Shown here: positions 16,968 to 25,151 of the stretch, piece by piece
Position numbering within the stretch: the first letter of the stretch is position 1
How the letters are laid out: every line of letters starts with the position of its first letter
From: Lewinellaceae bacterium
GTDB lineage: Bacteria; Bacteroidota; Bacteroidia; Chitinophagales; Saprospiraceae
Reading direction: 5' to 3'
Assembly (NCBI GenBank): GCA_020636435.1
Contig: JACJXX010000002.1
Location: 2,046,001-2,110,000 of the forward strand
Length of the DNA stretch: 64,000 bases
Notes under the pieces: model-generated
Told to the model about the DNA's origin: nothing
The model's database searches: none
What the model saw: the letters and a program-made list of their open reading frames with translations, nothing else
Position numbers and translations under genes: made by a program

Positions 16968-18230
16968 TTATTGCCTGGCAATCATCACCTTTTCGGCAAA
17001 GACACGGCCTTCCTGTTCGACCGTGAGCAGGAGCAGGCCTTCCGGTACGCCTTCCAAACCGATCTGCTGATCGTATTTGCCCTCGAAGTCCTTAATGAAT
17101 TCCTTGTAGACCTGTTTGCCTGCGGCATCGAGCAGCCGGATGGTAACGGGCGCCTGCACTCCGGTGAAGCGCACGGTCAGCTGGTTGTCCGCAGGGTTGG
17201 GGAAAGCTTCGAACGCTTCGAGCTCCAGGGCTGGTTGGGCTTCATCGGGCTCCGAAAAGAAAGCATCCTCTTCATCGCCATCTTCCCGCTCTACGATCAC
17301 ATTGCCATCCTGGATGACAATCACCTTGCGGTGGCGTTTGCCGTGATCATCATCGTCGTCGTCGTCGTCGCTGAAGAAGTGAAAGTCGTTGCCGTCATCA
17401 TCCAGCCTGAATTCATAGACCGATGGGGCAGTATCTCTCCCTTTGAGGGTAGCCTCCACCGTCAACGCCTGCCCTTCCCGAAGGAAGCCGACCGACACTT
17501 GGTCGCCCGGCGCCTTGTCGCTGAGGGTTTCGACCAGGGCTTCGAAATCTTCAATGGCCTCTCCATCGACGGAGGTGATGATATCTCCTTTCTGAATGCC
17601 CGCCTCTTCGGCGGCGCTGCCTTCAAAAACATCCAATACGGCAGCCCCCTCGCCCTCGGAGACTTCCACCTCTTCCACTTCCCCGTTCTCGTTGACCATT
17701 TCTCTTTTCTGCCCCACCTTTACGCCGAGCAGGGCCTTATTGGGAGGCGGGCCAAAAGAAAAGTTTTCTCCGTCGAGGCGCCGGAAGCGCAGACCTTTAT
17801 TTTCCAGGCGCTCCTTGAGTTCTTCCGGCAAGTCGCCCAGCTCCTCCCATTCGAACACTTCTCCATCGGGCTCGGTGATGACCTTCAGGTTTTTTATCCC
17901 ATCCAAATCTTCCAGTTCCACATCGATATTGCGAAGCTGCTGCTCCATGCCTTCCAGATCGACGTCGATGTCGAGATCCTCCAGGCTGCTCCATTCCACA
18001 TCGCCGCCGTTGAGCTTAATGACGATGTGGCCGTCTTCGTCCTGCCATTCCATTTTCTCGTCGCCGTCCCCTTCCTTTACGATCTTTTCCACCACCTCAT
18101 TTCCGTCGTCGTCGACGTATTTTTTGATGATCACAATTTTCTGTTTGCCCTTTCCCGGCTCGTCCTGAGCCAGCAACAAACCGGGCATCAGCCCGGCAAT
18201 CGTCAACAATAAGGTCCACTTTAGTTTCAT
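16968..18230 (-). CDS. Surface PDZ-domain protein with T9SS sorting signal
   Basis: Protein of 420 residues, the third gene of the BlaI/M56 operon and 28 bp after the protease gene. Signal peptide 1-21 (LLLTIAGLMPGLLLAQ). Residues 22-165 are very acidic and contain the short motif DEDGHIVIKLNG. A PDZ domain spans ~166-265 (LLGVKVG, AAEEAGIQKGDIITSVDG). An Asp run (SDDDDDDDDHG) follows, and then a type-A T9SS sorting domain (~344-420: FPNPADNQLTVRF, ending FAEKVMIARQ). It should be exported and anchored at the cell surface. The PDZ domain suggests binding of protein C-termini. Its role with the M56 protease is inference: a surface partner, product or sensor of envelope stress. Confidence 0.85.
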   Translation of the reverse strand: MKLKWTLLLTIAGLMPGLLLAQDEPGKGKQKIVIIKKYVDDDGNEVVEKIVKEGDGDEKMEWQDEDGHIVIKLNGGDVEWSSLEDLDIDVDLEGMEQQLRNIDVELEDLDGIKNLKVITEPDGEVFEWEELGDLPEELKERLENKGLRFRRLDGENFSFGPPPNKALLGVKVGQKREMVNENGEVEEVEVSEGEGAAVLDVFEGSAAEEAGIQKGDIITSVDGEAIEDFEALVETLSDKAPGDQVSVGFLREGQALTVEATLKGRDTAPSVYEFRLDDDGNDFHFFSDDDDDDDDHGKRHRKVIVIQDGNVIVEREDGDEEDAFFSEPDEAQPALELEAFEAFPNPADNQLTVRFTGVQAPVTIRLLDAAGKQVYKEFIKDFEGKYDQQIGLEGVPEGLLLLTVEQEGRVFAEKVMIARQ

Positions 18231-18258
18231 AATCCATTTTTTTTAGTTCGTCAAATTG

Positions 18259-20559
18259 TTACCGGGCCTGCGTTTTTTTATTGATCTGGAAGTGGGTATC
18301 CTCATCCACCGTCTCCCCGGTAGTTTCCTCCCAGAGTTTTTTGTACTTTTCATAGGTAGCCTGGGGCTGTTTCCTGCCGTTGACTTTCACCCAGCCCTTG
18401 CCAGACAATTCGAACCGGTAGGCAGCGGCCGTTTCGATCAGCCCGTCGGCCAGCAGTTGCTTTTCCAGGGCGCTCTGGGTTTTGCCTTTAATGCCGGAAT
18501 GCTCGGTTGAAAATAAAAAGGCATTGCCATCCGTGCTGAATTTGAAATTTTCGGCATCAAACAGTTGCTTCATCTGCTCGCGGTTCTTCCGCATCAGTTC
18601 GCGCTGCAGTTCCATTGCCTCCCTGGTTTGTTCGCGGTTTTTATCCTGCTGGGCTTTCAGTTCGTTCAGGATGCGTTCCCGTTCTTCCGAATTCTGAGAG
18701 CGCAGTTGTTCTCTGGCTTTTCTCATGTCTTCATTGATGCGTTCGCGCTCTTCGCGGTAGTTCTCCATCAACTCCCGGTAATCATTGCTTTCGGAATTGC
18801 CATCGCCAAACCAGAAGGCACTGTTTTCACTGCCCCTAAAGCGCAAAAGCTGGGGAATGGACTCTTCGGCGATCACTTTGGTTTCCCCATCTTCCAACTC
18901 TTCGCCGTCGAGGTACACGATGTGGCCGTCTTCTTCATCTGAGACGATGAGTTCGATCTTTTCGCCGTCCGCTTTTTCTATGATGATGGTTGTGCTGCCA
19001 TCCTCTTGTTTTTTTGCGGTGATGTGTTCGGCATTCCGATGGGTGAAGAGGCCGCGGGGGGCAGGTGGCGCCGGAGCCGCCGCCGGGGCGGGAGGCGACG
19101 GGGGCGCGGGCGGCGCCGGAACGGCGGGAGGCGACGGGGGCGCGGGCGGCGCCGGAACGGCTGAAGGGGCCGGGGATGCAGGCGGCACCGGGGCCGCGGG
19201 AGGAGCGGGAGCTGCAGGTGGAGCCGGTGGCCGGGGGCGTTGCCGGCGGCTGTTGAGCAATTCTTCCACCATGCCTTCGTATTGTTCCAGTTCGCCTTCG
19301 GCTATTTCCTGCCCGTCGATCTCCAGTTTCACGATCTTCTGATCCCGGATGCGGGCTTTTACTTCTCTGCCATTCTTGTGGGAGTGGAAATCCACCTTGC
19401 CTTTCGGCAAAGTATCCGGCCGGATCAGGCCGGCCAGGCTAACGTCCTGCAGGTGGAGGGAAGACAGCAGTTCCAGGCCCTTGCGGGGCAGAGGCTCCAG
19501 GATATTCCCGTCCGGGCCTTCCTCTGCCGGGCGGCTGGTGCTGAAGGAAAGGAATAAAACGGCTACCAGCAGCAAAGCTGTCGCTGTGAATTTTTCCATA
19601 ATGTTGGATTTGTTTTGCGGTTGGTTGAGAATCCGCTTTACCCGGAGGAGCAGGCGCCCTTTGCCCTTGCGGGCCAGGGCCATCGCCATGCGGGGGTTGC
19701 TCTGGCTGGCTTCTTCGATTTTCACCAGGGCTTTGGCGTAGGCCAGGGAGTTGCCGCACAGCGCCACCGCGATGTCATCGCAGCAGTTTTCCCGCTCCAT
19801 CCGGATATTGGCGGAAATCCACCAAACAGCCGGGTTAAAATAATATAGCGCTTCGATCAGCGATTGCAGTATGTTGAACAGGTAATCCCGCCGGTAAAGG
19901 TGGGCCAGCTCGTGGGCCAAAACGGCTTCCACCTGCTCGGGCGACAAGCCGTTGACCGCGCCAACGGGCAGCAGGATCACCGGCTTTAAATATCCTATGG
20001 CCATCGGCGCCCTGACCAGGGCCGACTCCACGAGCCGGACGGGGCGGCGCAGGCGAAGTTGTCCTGCGAGTTGCCGCAGGCTGTGCTGCCAGGTTTCGGC
20101 AAGCGGCTCTACTTTGTAGTGTTTGAGGTGCTGTACATAAGCAATGCCCCCCAGGAGCCGCAGGAAAAAGAAAGCCACGCCCAACATCCAGATACAGAGT
20201 ATGAGCGGCAGGTGCTCCTCGAAATAGGACTCCAGGCCTTGAGCCAGGCGGGCCAGCGCCGATCCGGCTTCCACTGTTCCGGAGGGGGTGGCGCCTAGGG
20301 CAGCTTCCACGTTGCCGGTGGCCACCTCCTGCCCCTCCGCCTGATAATAACTGTAGAACGTAGCGGCCGAAGCCAACAATAAGGCCAGCATGGACAGGTT
20401 GGCCAGCACATAACGGAAATGAGCCGAACGCTTCTGCAGGCCGATCAGGGCGCCCGCCAGCAGGAGAGCGATAAGCATGCCCTGCCACAGCGAATGGACC
20501 ACCGTCCACCCCAGGGCGTAAGCCACTTCGCCGGTAAGGAAGGTATAAACGGTATTCAT
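18259..20559 (-). CDS. M56 family (BlaR1/MecR1-type) membrane metalloprotease with Pro/Ala-rich and acidic tail
   Basis: Protein of 766 residues. The N-terminal ~310 residues hold hydrophobic spans and the gluzincin site HELAH (216-220), with the third ligand in RMERENCCDD (~255), as in M56 peptidases that cleave BlaI-type repressors. No penicillin-binding sensor domain follows. Instead there is another membrane span (~325-345), a PAPP-type low-complexity stretch (~435-505), an acidic segment with DEEDGHIVYLDGEELEDGE, and a long charged helix of EERERI/REQ repeats. The sensed signal is therefore not a beta-lactam bound to a transpeptidase fold. Gene order repressor-protease with an 18-bp gap is the usual one. 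Confidence 0.88.
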   Translation of the reverse strand: MNTVYTFLTGEVAYALGWTVVHSLWQGMLIALLLAGALIGLQKRSAHFRYVLANLSMLALLLASAATFYSYYQAEGQEVATGNVEAALGATPSGTVEAGSALARLAQGLESYFEEHLPLILCIWMLGVAFFFLRLLGGIAYVQHLKHYKVEPLAETWQHSLRQLAGQLRLRRPVRLVESALVRAPMAIGYLKPVILLPVGAVNGLSPEQVEAVLAHELAHLYRRDYLFNILQSLIEALYYFNPAVWWISANIRMERENCCDDIAVALCGNSLAYAKALVKIEEASQSNPRMAMALARKGKGRLLLRVKRILNQPQNKSNIMEKFTATALLLVAVLFLSFSTSRPAEEGPDGNILEPLPRKGLELLSSLHLQDVSLAGLIRPDTLPKGKVDFHSHKNGREVKARIRDQKIVKLEIDGQEIAEGELEQYEGMVEELLNSRRQRPRPPAPPAAPAPPAAPVPPASPAPSAVPAPPAPPSPPAVPAPPAPPSPPAPAAAPAPPAPRGLFTHRNAEHITAKKQEDGSTTIIIEKADGEKIELIVSDEEDGHIVYLDGEELEDGETKVIAEESIPQLLRFRGSENSAFWFGDGNSESNDYRELMENYREERERINEDMRKAREQLRSQNSEERERILNELKAQQDKNREQTREAMELQRELMRKNREQMKQLFDAENFKFSTDGNAFLFSTEHSGIKGKTQSALEKQLLADGLIETAAAYRFELSGKGWVKVNGRKQPQATYEKYKKLWEETTGETVDEDTHFQINKKTQAR

Positions 20560-20577
20560 AAAGGGAATTTTGGCGGT

Positions 20578-20982
20578 TTACAGGTTTTCGTCTCCATCGG
20601 ATTCCATCTTCTCAATCAGGGCTTTGATCTCATCCAGCTCTTCGGGAGAGGCCTGGTGGTTGCCCAAAGCCTGCATGACCAGCTTCATGGCCGAGCCGCG
20701 AAAGGCCGTGCTGACAAATTTCTGCAGCAGCCGTTTCTGCGTATCCGCTTCGCTGACCGCCGCCTGGTAGATGTGGGTGCGGTTGTCGGTATTGCGCGAA
20801 GCCAGCCCCTTGTCGGCCATGATCTGCATCAGTTTAAGCGTGGTGGTATAGCCCACTTCCCGTCCTTCGTTGAGCTTATCGTTGACAAAACGCACCGAGG
20901 AGGGACCGTTCTCCCATAAGACCTGAAGGATTTCCAACTCTGATTCTGTCGGCTTGGGAATCATTTTCTTGTTCATCAGCAT
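20578..20982 (-). CDS. BlaI/MecI/CopY family transcriptional repressor
   Basis: Protein of 134 residues of the usual family length. A winged helix lies at ~10-80 (PTESELEILQVLWENGP, VGYTTTLKLMQIMADKGL), and a C-terminal dimerisation helix region (FRGSAMKLVMQALG) is the part normally cut by the partner protease. It should bind the two TACGAA-N4-TTCGTA palindromes just upstream and repress its own operon. Starts at 20982, 20976 or 20961 are possible; the first places the operator 7 bp upstream of the ATG. Located at the head of the three-gene operon. Confidence 0.9.
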   Translation of the reverse strand: MLMNKKMIPKPTESELEILQVLWENGPSSVRFVNDKLNEGREVGYTTTLKLMQIMADKGLASRNTDNRTHIYQAAVSEADTQKRLLQKFVSTAFRGSAMKLVMQALGNHQASPEELDEIKALIEKMESDGDENL

Positions 20983-20988
20983 TTTTTC

Positions 20989-21004
20989 TACGAATCATTT
21001 CGTA
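20989..21004. promoter_or_regulatory. Operator O1 for the BlaI-type repressor
   Basis: Perfect palindrome TACGAATCATTTCGTA (6-bp arms, 4-bp centre), ending 7 bp before the repressor ATG. The arm sequence is repeated exactly in the second operator. Confidence 0.8.
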
Positions 21005-21044
21005 TGCAATGATAGGGGAAGCTTCGCGCAAATGCAAATTTTAA

Positions 21045-21060
21045 TACGAATATCTTCGTA
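21045..21060. promoter_or_regulatory. Operator O2 for the BlaI-type repressor
   Basis: TACGAATATCTTCGTA has the same 6-bp arms as O1 with a different centre; the start-to-start spacing is 56 bp. Two identical half-site pairs flanking the promoter region are the typical arrangement for BlaI/MecI repressors. Confidence 0.8.
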
Positions 21061-21237
21061 CTTTAACGGCCCTTAACGTTCCATTAACAAAAGACAGCAG
21101 AAGAACACCGGGGATGCAGGAAGGAGTTATTGAAAAAGGTAATTCACCGGATTGCCCCGGCTATGCTACAAAATTCCTAACTTTACCCCCTACCAGCTTT
21201 GGCTGGCTTTATTTACGTTACCAAAACATTCATTTCA

Positions 21238-22206
21238 ATGAGAACTGCATTGCCTTTCTTTATCGGCATCTGCCTGTTGGCCCTCGCGTCCTGTGGAGGC
21301 GATGCCCCTTCGAGCCAGCAACGACAAACAACCGAAACGGACACGGCCGGCACGACGGAAGACGGAAACCCGGCCGGGTACGAAAATACCCAGCTCCGTG
21401 CCCAGCACGACTGCCAGGTGCCCGGAGAAATCCTGGAAGGCAACCAGTTCTGGGTCAGAGAGCTGGAGTTGCTGGTCGTCGTGAAAGCAGACTCGGAGAC
21501 CCTCGACGCCGACTACGGCCCCAGCCACCGCATACTGGAAGTATACGACACCAAAAGCTGCAACCGCATTGAGCGCAAAGTGCTGCCCGTAGATGTCAGC
21601 CCGGATTTTCCCTACTACATCGCCGAGATCACTTACAACAACAACAGCCAGTTGGTGGCCATCCACGGCTTCAATTTCATCTACCTCTACGATCTGGAGA
21701 ACCGCAGGCTGTTGCCCCAGCTAAAGCCTCAGTATATGACGGCGCGCTCCGGGGTGGACGCCCAGTCGGGCATGATCCAGCGCCTGGAGGTCTGGGAAAA
21801 GTATCTGGTAGGTTATGCCCGGGACTACGGCAGCTTTGTCTTTGACCTGAGCGATAAGCAAAACCCCAAGCCGGTAGTGGCTTTCGCCGAATACGAAGTA
21901 CAAACCCAGGTATTCCATTCTCTCTTCCTGCTGGAATCCCAGAGCGGCTACCAGGCCATCATCCCCAGTTTCAACTACGAAACGGATGAGTTCTCCATCA
22001 ACCCGGCCTTCGCCGCGCCCACTGCCCTGAACACCGATGTGCCGAAAAACGCCCGCAACAACCGCTTCCTGGTGCTGCGCCGCGCCAACGAGGAAAAAAC
22101 AGCCCTCGCTTTCGACCTTAAAAACCGCAAGGCCGTGCCCCTGCCCGCCGATATCGCCACCCAGCAGACCAAGAATATCCTGGACTGGCTGAAGCAGAAG
22201 GGGTGA
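21238..22206 (+). CDS. Lipoprotein of unknown function
   Basis: Protein of 322 residues. The leader MRTALPFFIGICLLALASC ends in a lipobox (LASC, Cys19), so it is a lipoprotein; the following GGDAPSSQQ is a flexible linker. The mature part has strand pairs such as FWVRELELLVVVK, SHRILEVYDTKSC and FIYLYDLENRRLLP that resemble blades of a beta-propeller (inference). No catalytic motif is visible. An in-frame TTG at 21199 would add 13 residues and destroy the leader, so the ATG is preferred. A possible -7 box TAACTTTA lies at 21178-21185. It is divergent from the BlaI operon but separated by 177 bp. Confidence 0.8.
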   Translation: MRTALPFFIGICLLALASCGGDAPSSQQRQTTETDTAGTTEDGNPAGYENTQLRAQHDCQVPGEILEGNQFWVRELELLVVVKADSETLDADYGPSHRILEVYDTKSCNRIERKVLPVDVSPDFPYYIAEITYNNNSQLVAIHGFNFIYLYDLENRRLLPQLKPQYMTARSGVDAQSGMIQRLEVWEKYLVGYARDYGSFVFDLSDKQNPKPVVAFAEYEVQTQVFHSLFLLESQSGYQAIIPSFNYETDEFSINPAFAAPTALNTDVPKNARNNRFLVLRRANEEKTALAFDLKNRKAVPLPADIATQQTKNILDWLKQKG

Positions 22207-22211
22207 GGGGT

Positions 22212-22498
22212 GGATGAGGCGCTGGTGGTGTACGATGTACGGGGCTTGACAGGACCCTGGAGTGTACGATGTACGAGTCAGGACGAGGCTGTGGCGGTGT
22301 ACGCGGCTCTGTGGCAACAATATAACAATAGAGCCATCTAGCCATGTAGCCCGGCGGTGTACGGTGTACGGGTCAGGACGGGGTGCTGGTGGTGTACGAT
22401 GTACGGGTCTGGACAGGGCTTATTGGGTGTACGGGTCAGGACGGGGTTGTGGCGGTGTCCGGTGTACGGGGCGGGCGGAAGCTCTTTGGTTGTACGGT
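22212..22498. repeat. GTGTACGG-family low-complexity tract, copy 1
   Basis: About eight copies of GTGTAC(G/GA)TGTACGGG-like words separated by variations of GTCAGGACGGG. The 17-mer GGTGTACGGTGTACGGG at 22356-22372 occurs as its exact reverse complement at 61784-61800 in the tract before the SUS lipoprotein gene. A short ACAATATAACAATAG word (22317-22331) interrupts it. It codes for nothing convincing. Confidence 0.75.
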
Positions 22499-22506
22499 GC
22501 GTGCTG

Positions 22507-22551
22507 CTTTGAGAAACTTCTCTACACTCCTCCCTAGCAAGTTTCTTAAAG
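22507..22551. repeat. 13-bp inverted repeat beside the transposase remnant
   Basis: CTTTGAGAAACTT (22507-22519) pairs with AAGTTTCTTAAAG (22539-22551) with one mismatch. It lies directly downstream of the decayed PD-(D/E)XK transposase tail on the minus strand and may be the element's terminator or end. Confidence 0.5.
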
Positions 22552-22572
22552 CCACGTAGCCATTGCCTAACC

Positions 22573-22722
22573 TCACGTTTGTTTAATGATTCTTTCGATT
22601 TCTTCAATAGGCTTTCCCGTAATCTTAGATATGGTTTCTACATCAAGCCCTGCTTCATGAGATTTTAGGATGACGTCGATCTCTTTCTCCACTTTGCCTT
22701 CTTCTCTGCCTTCAAAAGAACA
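22573..22722 (-). pseudogene. C-terminal remnant of an Rpn/PD-(D/E)XK family transposase-like protein
   Basis: Forty-nine codons on the minus strand read EGREEGKVEKEIDVILKS, then HEAGLDVETISKITGKPIEE and IERIIKQT, stop at 22573. This is the characteristic tail of Rpn/PD-(D/E)XK nuclease family transposase-like proteins, where an EGxEEGxxE helix is followed by a small helix-turn motif. A TAG stop lies in frame just before it, and no nuclease domain is present upstream, so only the tail survives. Confidence 0.65.
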
Positions 22723-22812
22723 AGCCTAAATGGGCAAGTTATTGTTGCGTGGCCCCTTCGGCATAGTCCGCAGGAAGAAGGGGCTGTTGGGCGGCAGAAT
22801 GGCCCCGCGTTG

Positions 22813-22892
22813 CCCCCCCCTCTCTTCCCGATTGCCCCTGTGAAGAATAAGAGAGGGGGTGCCCTCGCCACAAGCGAGGGCGGGGGTGAGTT
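22813..22892. repeat. Double-hairpin intergenic element, copy 1
   Basis: Hairpin 1: CCCCCTCTCTT (22816-22826) with AAGAGAGGGGG (22849-22859). Hairpin 2: GCCCTCGC / GCGAGGGC (22861-22881). Then GGGGGTGAGTT (22882-22892). The same architecture appears at 43843-43916 with a different second stem. Confidence 0.7.
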
Positions 22893-22959
22893 AAAAAGGC
22901 ATGCCCGTGGAATAGCCCCTATATTCCACAGGACCCAAATAGTCAAATAATCAAATTGA

Positions 22960-23837
22960 CTAGCCCTGCACGCAACGGCAGCTGAAGGCGAAAGGCTTAT
23001 CATTGTAGCCGCGGGACAGCTCGCCGTAGTAGCTGTAGAAGCAGTAGTCCCACGCGTCCTGCGTGCCATTCTCCGTCCCGCTCCAGTAGAAGCCGGTCAC
23101 CCCGAGGGAGTGGAAACTGCCATCGGGATTCCGGTAACCGCCAAGGAGCGCATCGAACCCACTGCTGCCCCCGTCGATCAAGGCCGTATAAGCTGGCGCG
23201 CTTCCGGTTCCGGGGTAGTCTACAGTCCCCCCAAAAGATTCCCCCATAGCCCGCCATTCATCATCCGTCGGCACGCGCCAGCAATCGCCCAACTGGGCGC
23301 AGGCCGTTTGGGCGGCCTCCCAGTTGTACAGGCGGCCGTAGTCAGCGCAATTAGACAAGTTATTGCCATAACACCCTGAGGCGCCTGGCACGTCAATATT
23401 GAGGTTCTCCGCCAGCCAGGTCTGCCCGTTGAGCACGACGGTGGCGTAGCCCTGGGGGCAGCAGCAGCCTTCGTCCACTTCGCCGTCGTGCCGTCTCCGC
23501 ACACTTCTTCCAGATCCCCGCCACAGCACTCCGCCATGCCGGCGCTGACGGCGCCGATCAGCGCCTGGGCCTGGGCGACGATGTAGGCCGCATCAGCTGC
23601 AGGAATGCTATTGCCGCTTTGGTACGTTGCATAACTGATGATCCTGTTCAGGGAGCTGATGATGGTAGCGGCGCCGAACCCGTTGCAGAATTTGTCGGCA
23701 GCCAGGTCCAGCCTCCTGGTCAGGGCCTGTTCTACCGGCGAAGGAAGGCCCAGGCCCTCGATGTAGGCGATCAGGTTAGCGGCCTCTACATCGAAGTACA
23801 CCAACTGGACGGTGTTTGCAGAGGGGCCGTTGTCCAT
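22960..23837 (-). pseudogene. FIMAH-FISUMP domain protein broken by a frameshift
   Basis: Two overlapping minus-strand frames make one protein. The first (23837 to ~23490) begins MDNGPSANTVQLVYFD and carries a FIMAH-like helical domain (LPSPVEQALTRRLDLAADKF, ADAAYIVAQAQALIGAV). The second (~23490 to 22960) holds a FISUMP domain typical of Fibrobacteres/Bacteroidota surface proteins: LNGQTWLAENLN, CYGNNLSNCADYGRLYNW, CWRVPTDDEW, FYWSGTENG, SCRCVQG. Restoring one G at the ACGACGGC site near 23490 joins them as DGTTGEVDEGCCCPQGYATV. The N-terminus lacks a signal peptide and an in-frame stop lies 14 codons upstream, so the 5' end is also lost. A sequencing error could explain the shift but not the missing leader. 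Confidence 0.75.
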
Positions 23838-23971
23838 TGGGTTGCTCGCCTCCCGGAAATCCAGGGCCGTAATCTATTTTTTTCGCCTTTACCTAAAAAC
23901 GCTCCGGCACGCTCAACCCTTTTCTCCCCAATTTCATTTATCTTTAAGTACCTTCAAATAAATGGAAGCCT

Positions 23972-24469
23972 ATGTACCGGACCCTGTGCCTGATGTTTGC
24001 CTTTTTCCTGTTTGCTCCCTATTCTGCCCAGGCTCAGCGGATGGACAACAAGCGGATGGAAAAGCTATTCGAAAAGGAGTCCATCAAAGTGGAAGGCGAA
24101 CCGGGCGCCTGGATGGCCTATTTCAATGACCACATCCTCCTGGTCATCACCGATGAACGAAACAACCGGATGCGTGTTTTTACCCCGATCGTGGAGGAAG
24201 GCGATGCCAGCCCGGCGCAGATGGCGCGCATGTTGAAGGCCAACTTCCACTCAGCGCTCGACGCCAAATACAGCATTTACGAGGGCTTCGTCGTCAGCGT
24301 TTTCACCCACCCCCTGCGGGAACTGACGGAGAGCCAACTACTGGACGCCATGAGGCAGGTTGCCAAACTGGCGGAAACTTACGGCACCACCTACTCCAGC
24401 ACCGACCTGATTTTCGGGGGGGAGGAAGAGGAAGAAGAGGAGGACAAGCCGGTGGAGAAGAGATCGTGA
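23972..24469 (+). CDS. Small exported protein, YbjN/CesT-like fold possible
   Basis: Protein of 165 residues with a signal peptide (CLMFAFFLFAPYSAQAQ, cleavage near residue 22). The mature part is a compact alpha/beta domain: GAWMAYFNDHILLVITDE, MRVFTPIVEEGD, then MARMLKANFHSALDAKYSIY and a late helix ESQLLDAMRQVAKLAETYG. This pattern of strand pairs and helices resembles YbjN/type III chaperone-like proteins (inference from pattern). It ends in a run of Glu (GGEEEEEEEDKP). A TATCTTTA box just upstream (~23938) may be its -7 element. It is monocistronic; the 3' end runs into a repeat tract. Confidence 0.75.
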   Translation: MYRTLCLMFAFFLFAPYSAQAQRMDNKRMEKLFEKESIKVEGEPGAWMAYFNDHILLVITDERNNRMRVFTPIVEEGDASPAQMARMLKANFHSALDAKYSIYEGFVVSVFTHPLRELTESQLLDAMRQVAKLAETYGTTYSSTDLIFGGEEEEEEEDKPVEKRS

Positions 24470-24474
24470 GTGGG

Positions 24475-24672
24475 AAATGGCGGACGGTAGACGGTAGGCG
24501 CGACCGTAGGGAGTCCCGTACCGACGAAGGAGGTCGGGAGCGGACGGTAGGCGGCGGACGGCAGCGGAAGGAACATCAAAAATCACAAATCACAAATCGA
24601 ATATCAAAAATCTACTGGCGGCGGACGGGGGCGCCAACAACAATACAACCATATAACAATCCGGCCATGATG
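24475..24672. repeat. Composite low-complexity intergenic tract
   Basis: Contains GGACGGTAG/GGCGGACGG words, a 39-bp core at 24501-24539 (CGACCG..GTCCCGTACCGACG..GGTCGG) that recurs inverted at 35527-35564, an AAAATCACAAATC tract (24577-24602), and ACAATACAACCATATAAC words (24648-24665). Three word families found elsewhere in the window sit side by side here. No gene is visible. Confidence 0.7.
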
Positions 24673-24704
24673 GCGAACCGGGTAAGAATACAACTCCAAT
24701 AACT

Positions 24705-25151
24705 ATGACAGCAATCATCTGGATGAGCCTGATGCTCTCGCCTGCAACAGTTTCGGGCGGCAAAACCGATACGGGATCATTGGCCTTAAGCATCCAAAAC
24801 CTGGAAACGGCAGGAGGCGAAGTGCACATCGCCCTCTTCGGCAGCGAGGCAGATTTCATGGAAACGGAAAAGCGAATCGTCGGATTGGTTGTGCCCGTAA
24901 AATCGAGAGAACCGCTACAGGTAACGCTGGGCAACTTCCCCTTTGGCACCTACGCCATCGCCGTTTTTCACGACCTCAATAATAACGGGAAACTGGACAA
25001 AAACGCCCTGGGCATACCTACCGAGCCGTACGCTTTTTCGAATAACCCCCGGGCAAAATGGCGCAGCCCCACCTTTCGGGAGGCCTGTTTTGAGCTTCGC
25101 CAGGCAGAGCTAAGGCTTGATGTGGTGTTGAAAGAGTGGAAGGATTTCTAG
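24705..25151 (+). CDS. DUF2141 domain exported protein (copy 2)
   Basis: Protein of 148 residues. It is a paralogue of the product of 14130-14594, sharing GTYA(I/V)A(V/L)FHD and LGIPTEPYAFS-type motifs and a DLNNNGKLDKN turn. A weak leader (MTAIIWMSLMLSPATVSGG) precedes the domain, consistent with export. Function unknown for the family. It converges on creD with only 27 bp between stop codons, and that gap is filled by a GAGTGAAGGAATGAAT-type repeat related to the one after copy 1. Confidence 0.84.
   Translation: MTAIIWMSLMLSPATVSGGKTDTGSLALSIQNLETAGGEVHIALFGSEADFMETEKRIVGLVVPVKSREPLQVTLGNFPFGTYAIAVFHDLNNNGKLDKNALGIPTEPYAFSNNPRAKWRSPTFREACFELRQAELRLDVVLKEWKDF

Noticed and set aside
18259..20982. 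Beta-lactam resistance sensor (BlaR1-BlaI)
   Set aside because: The M56 protease has no penicillin-binding domain and no beta-lactamase gene is nearby, so a resistance role is not supported.
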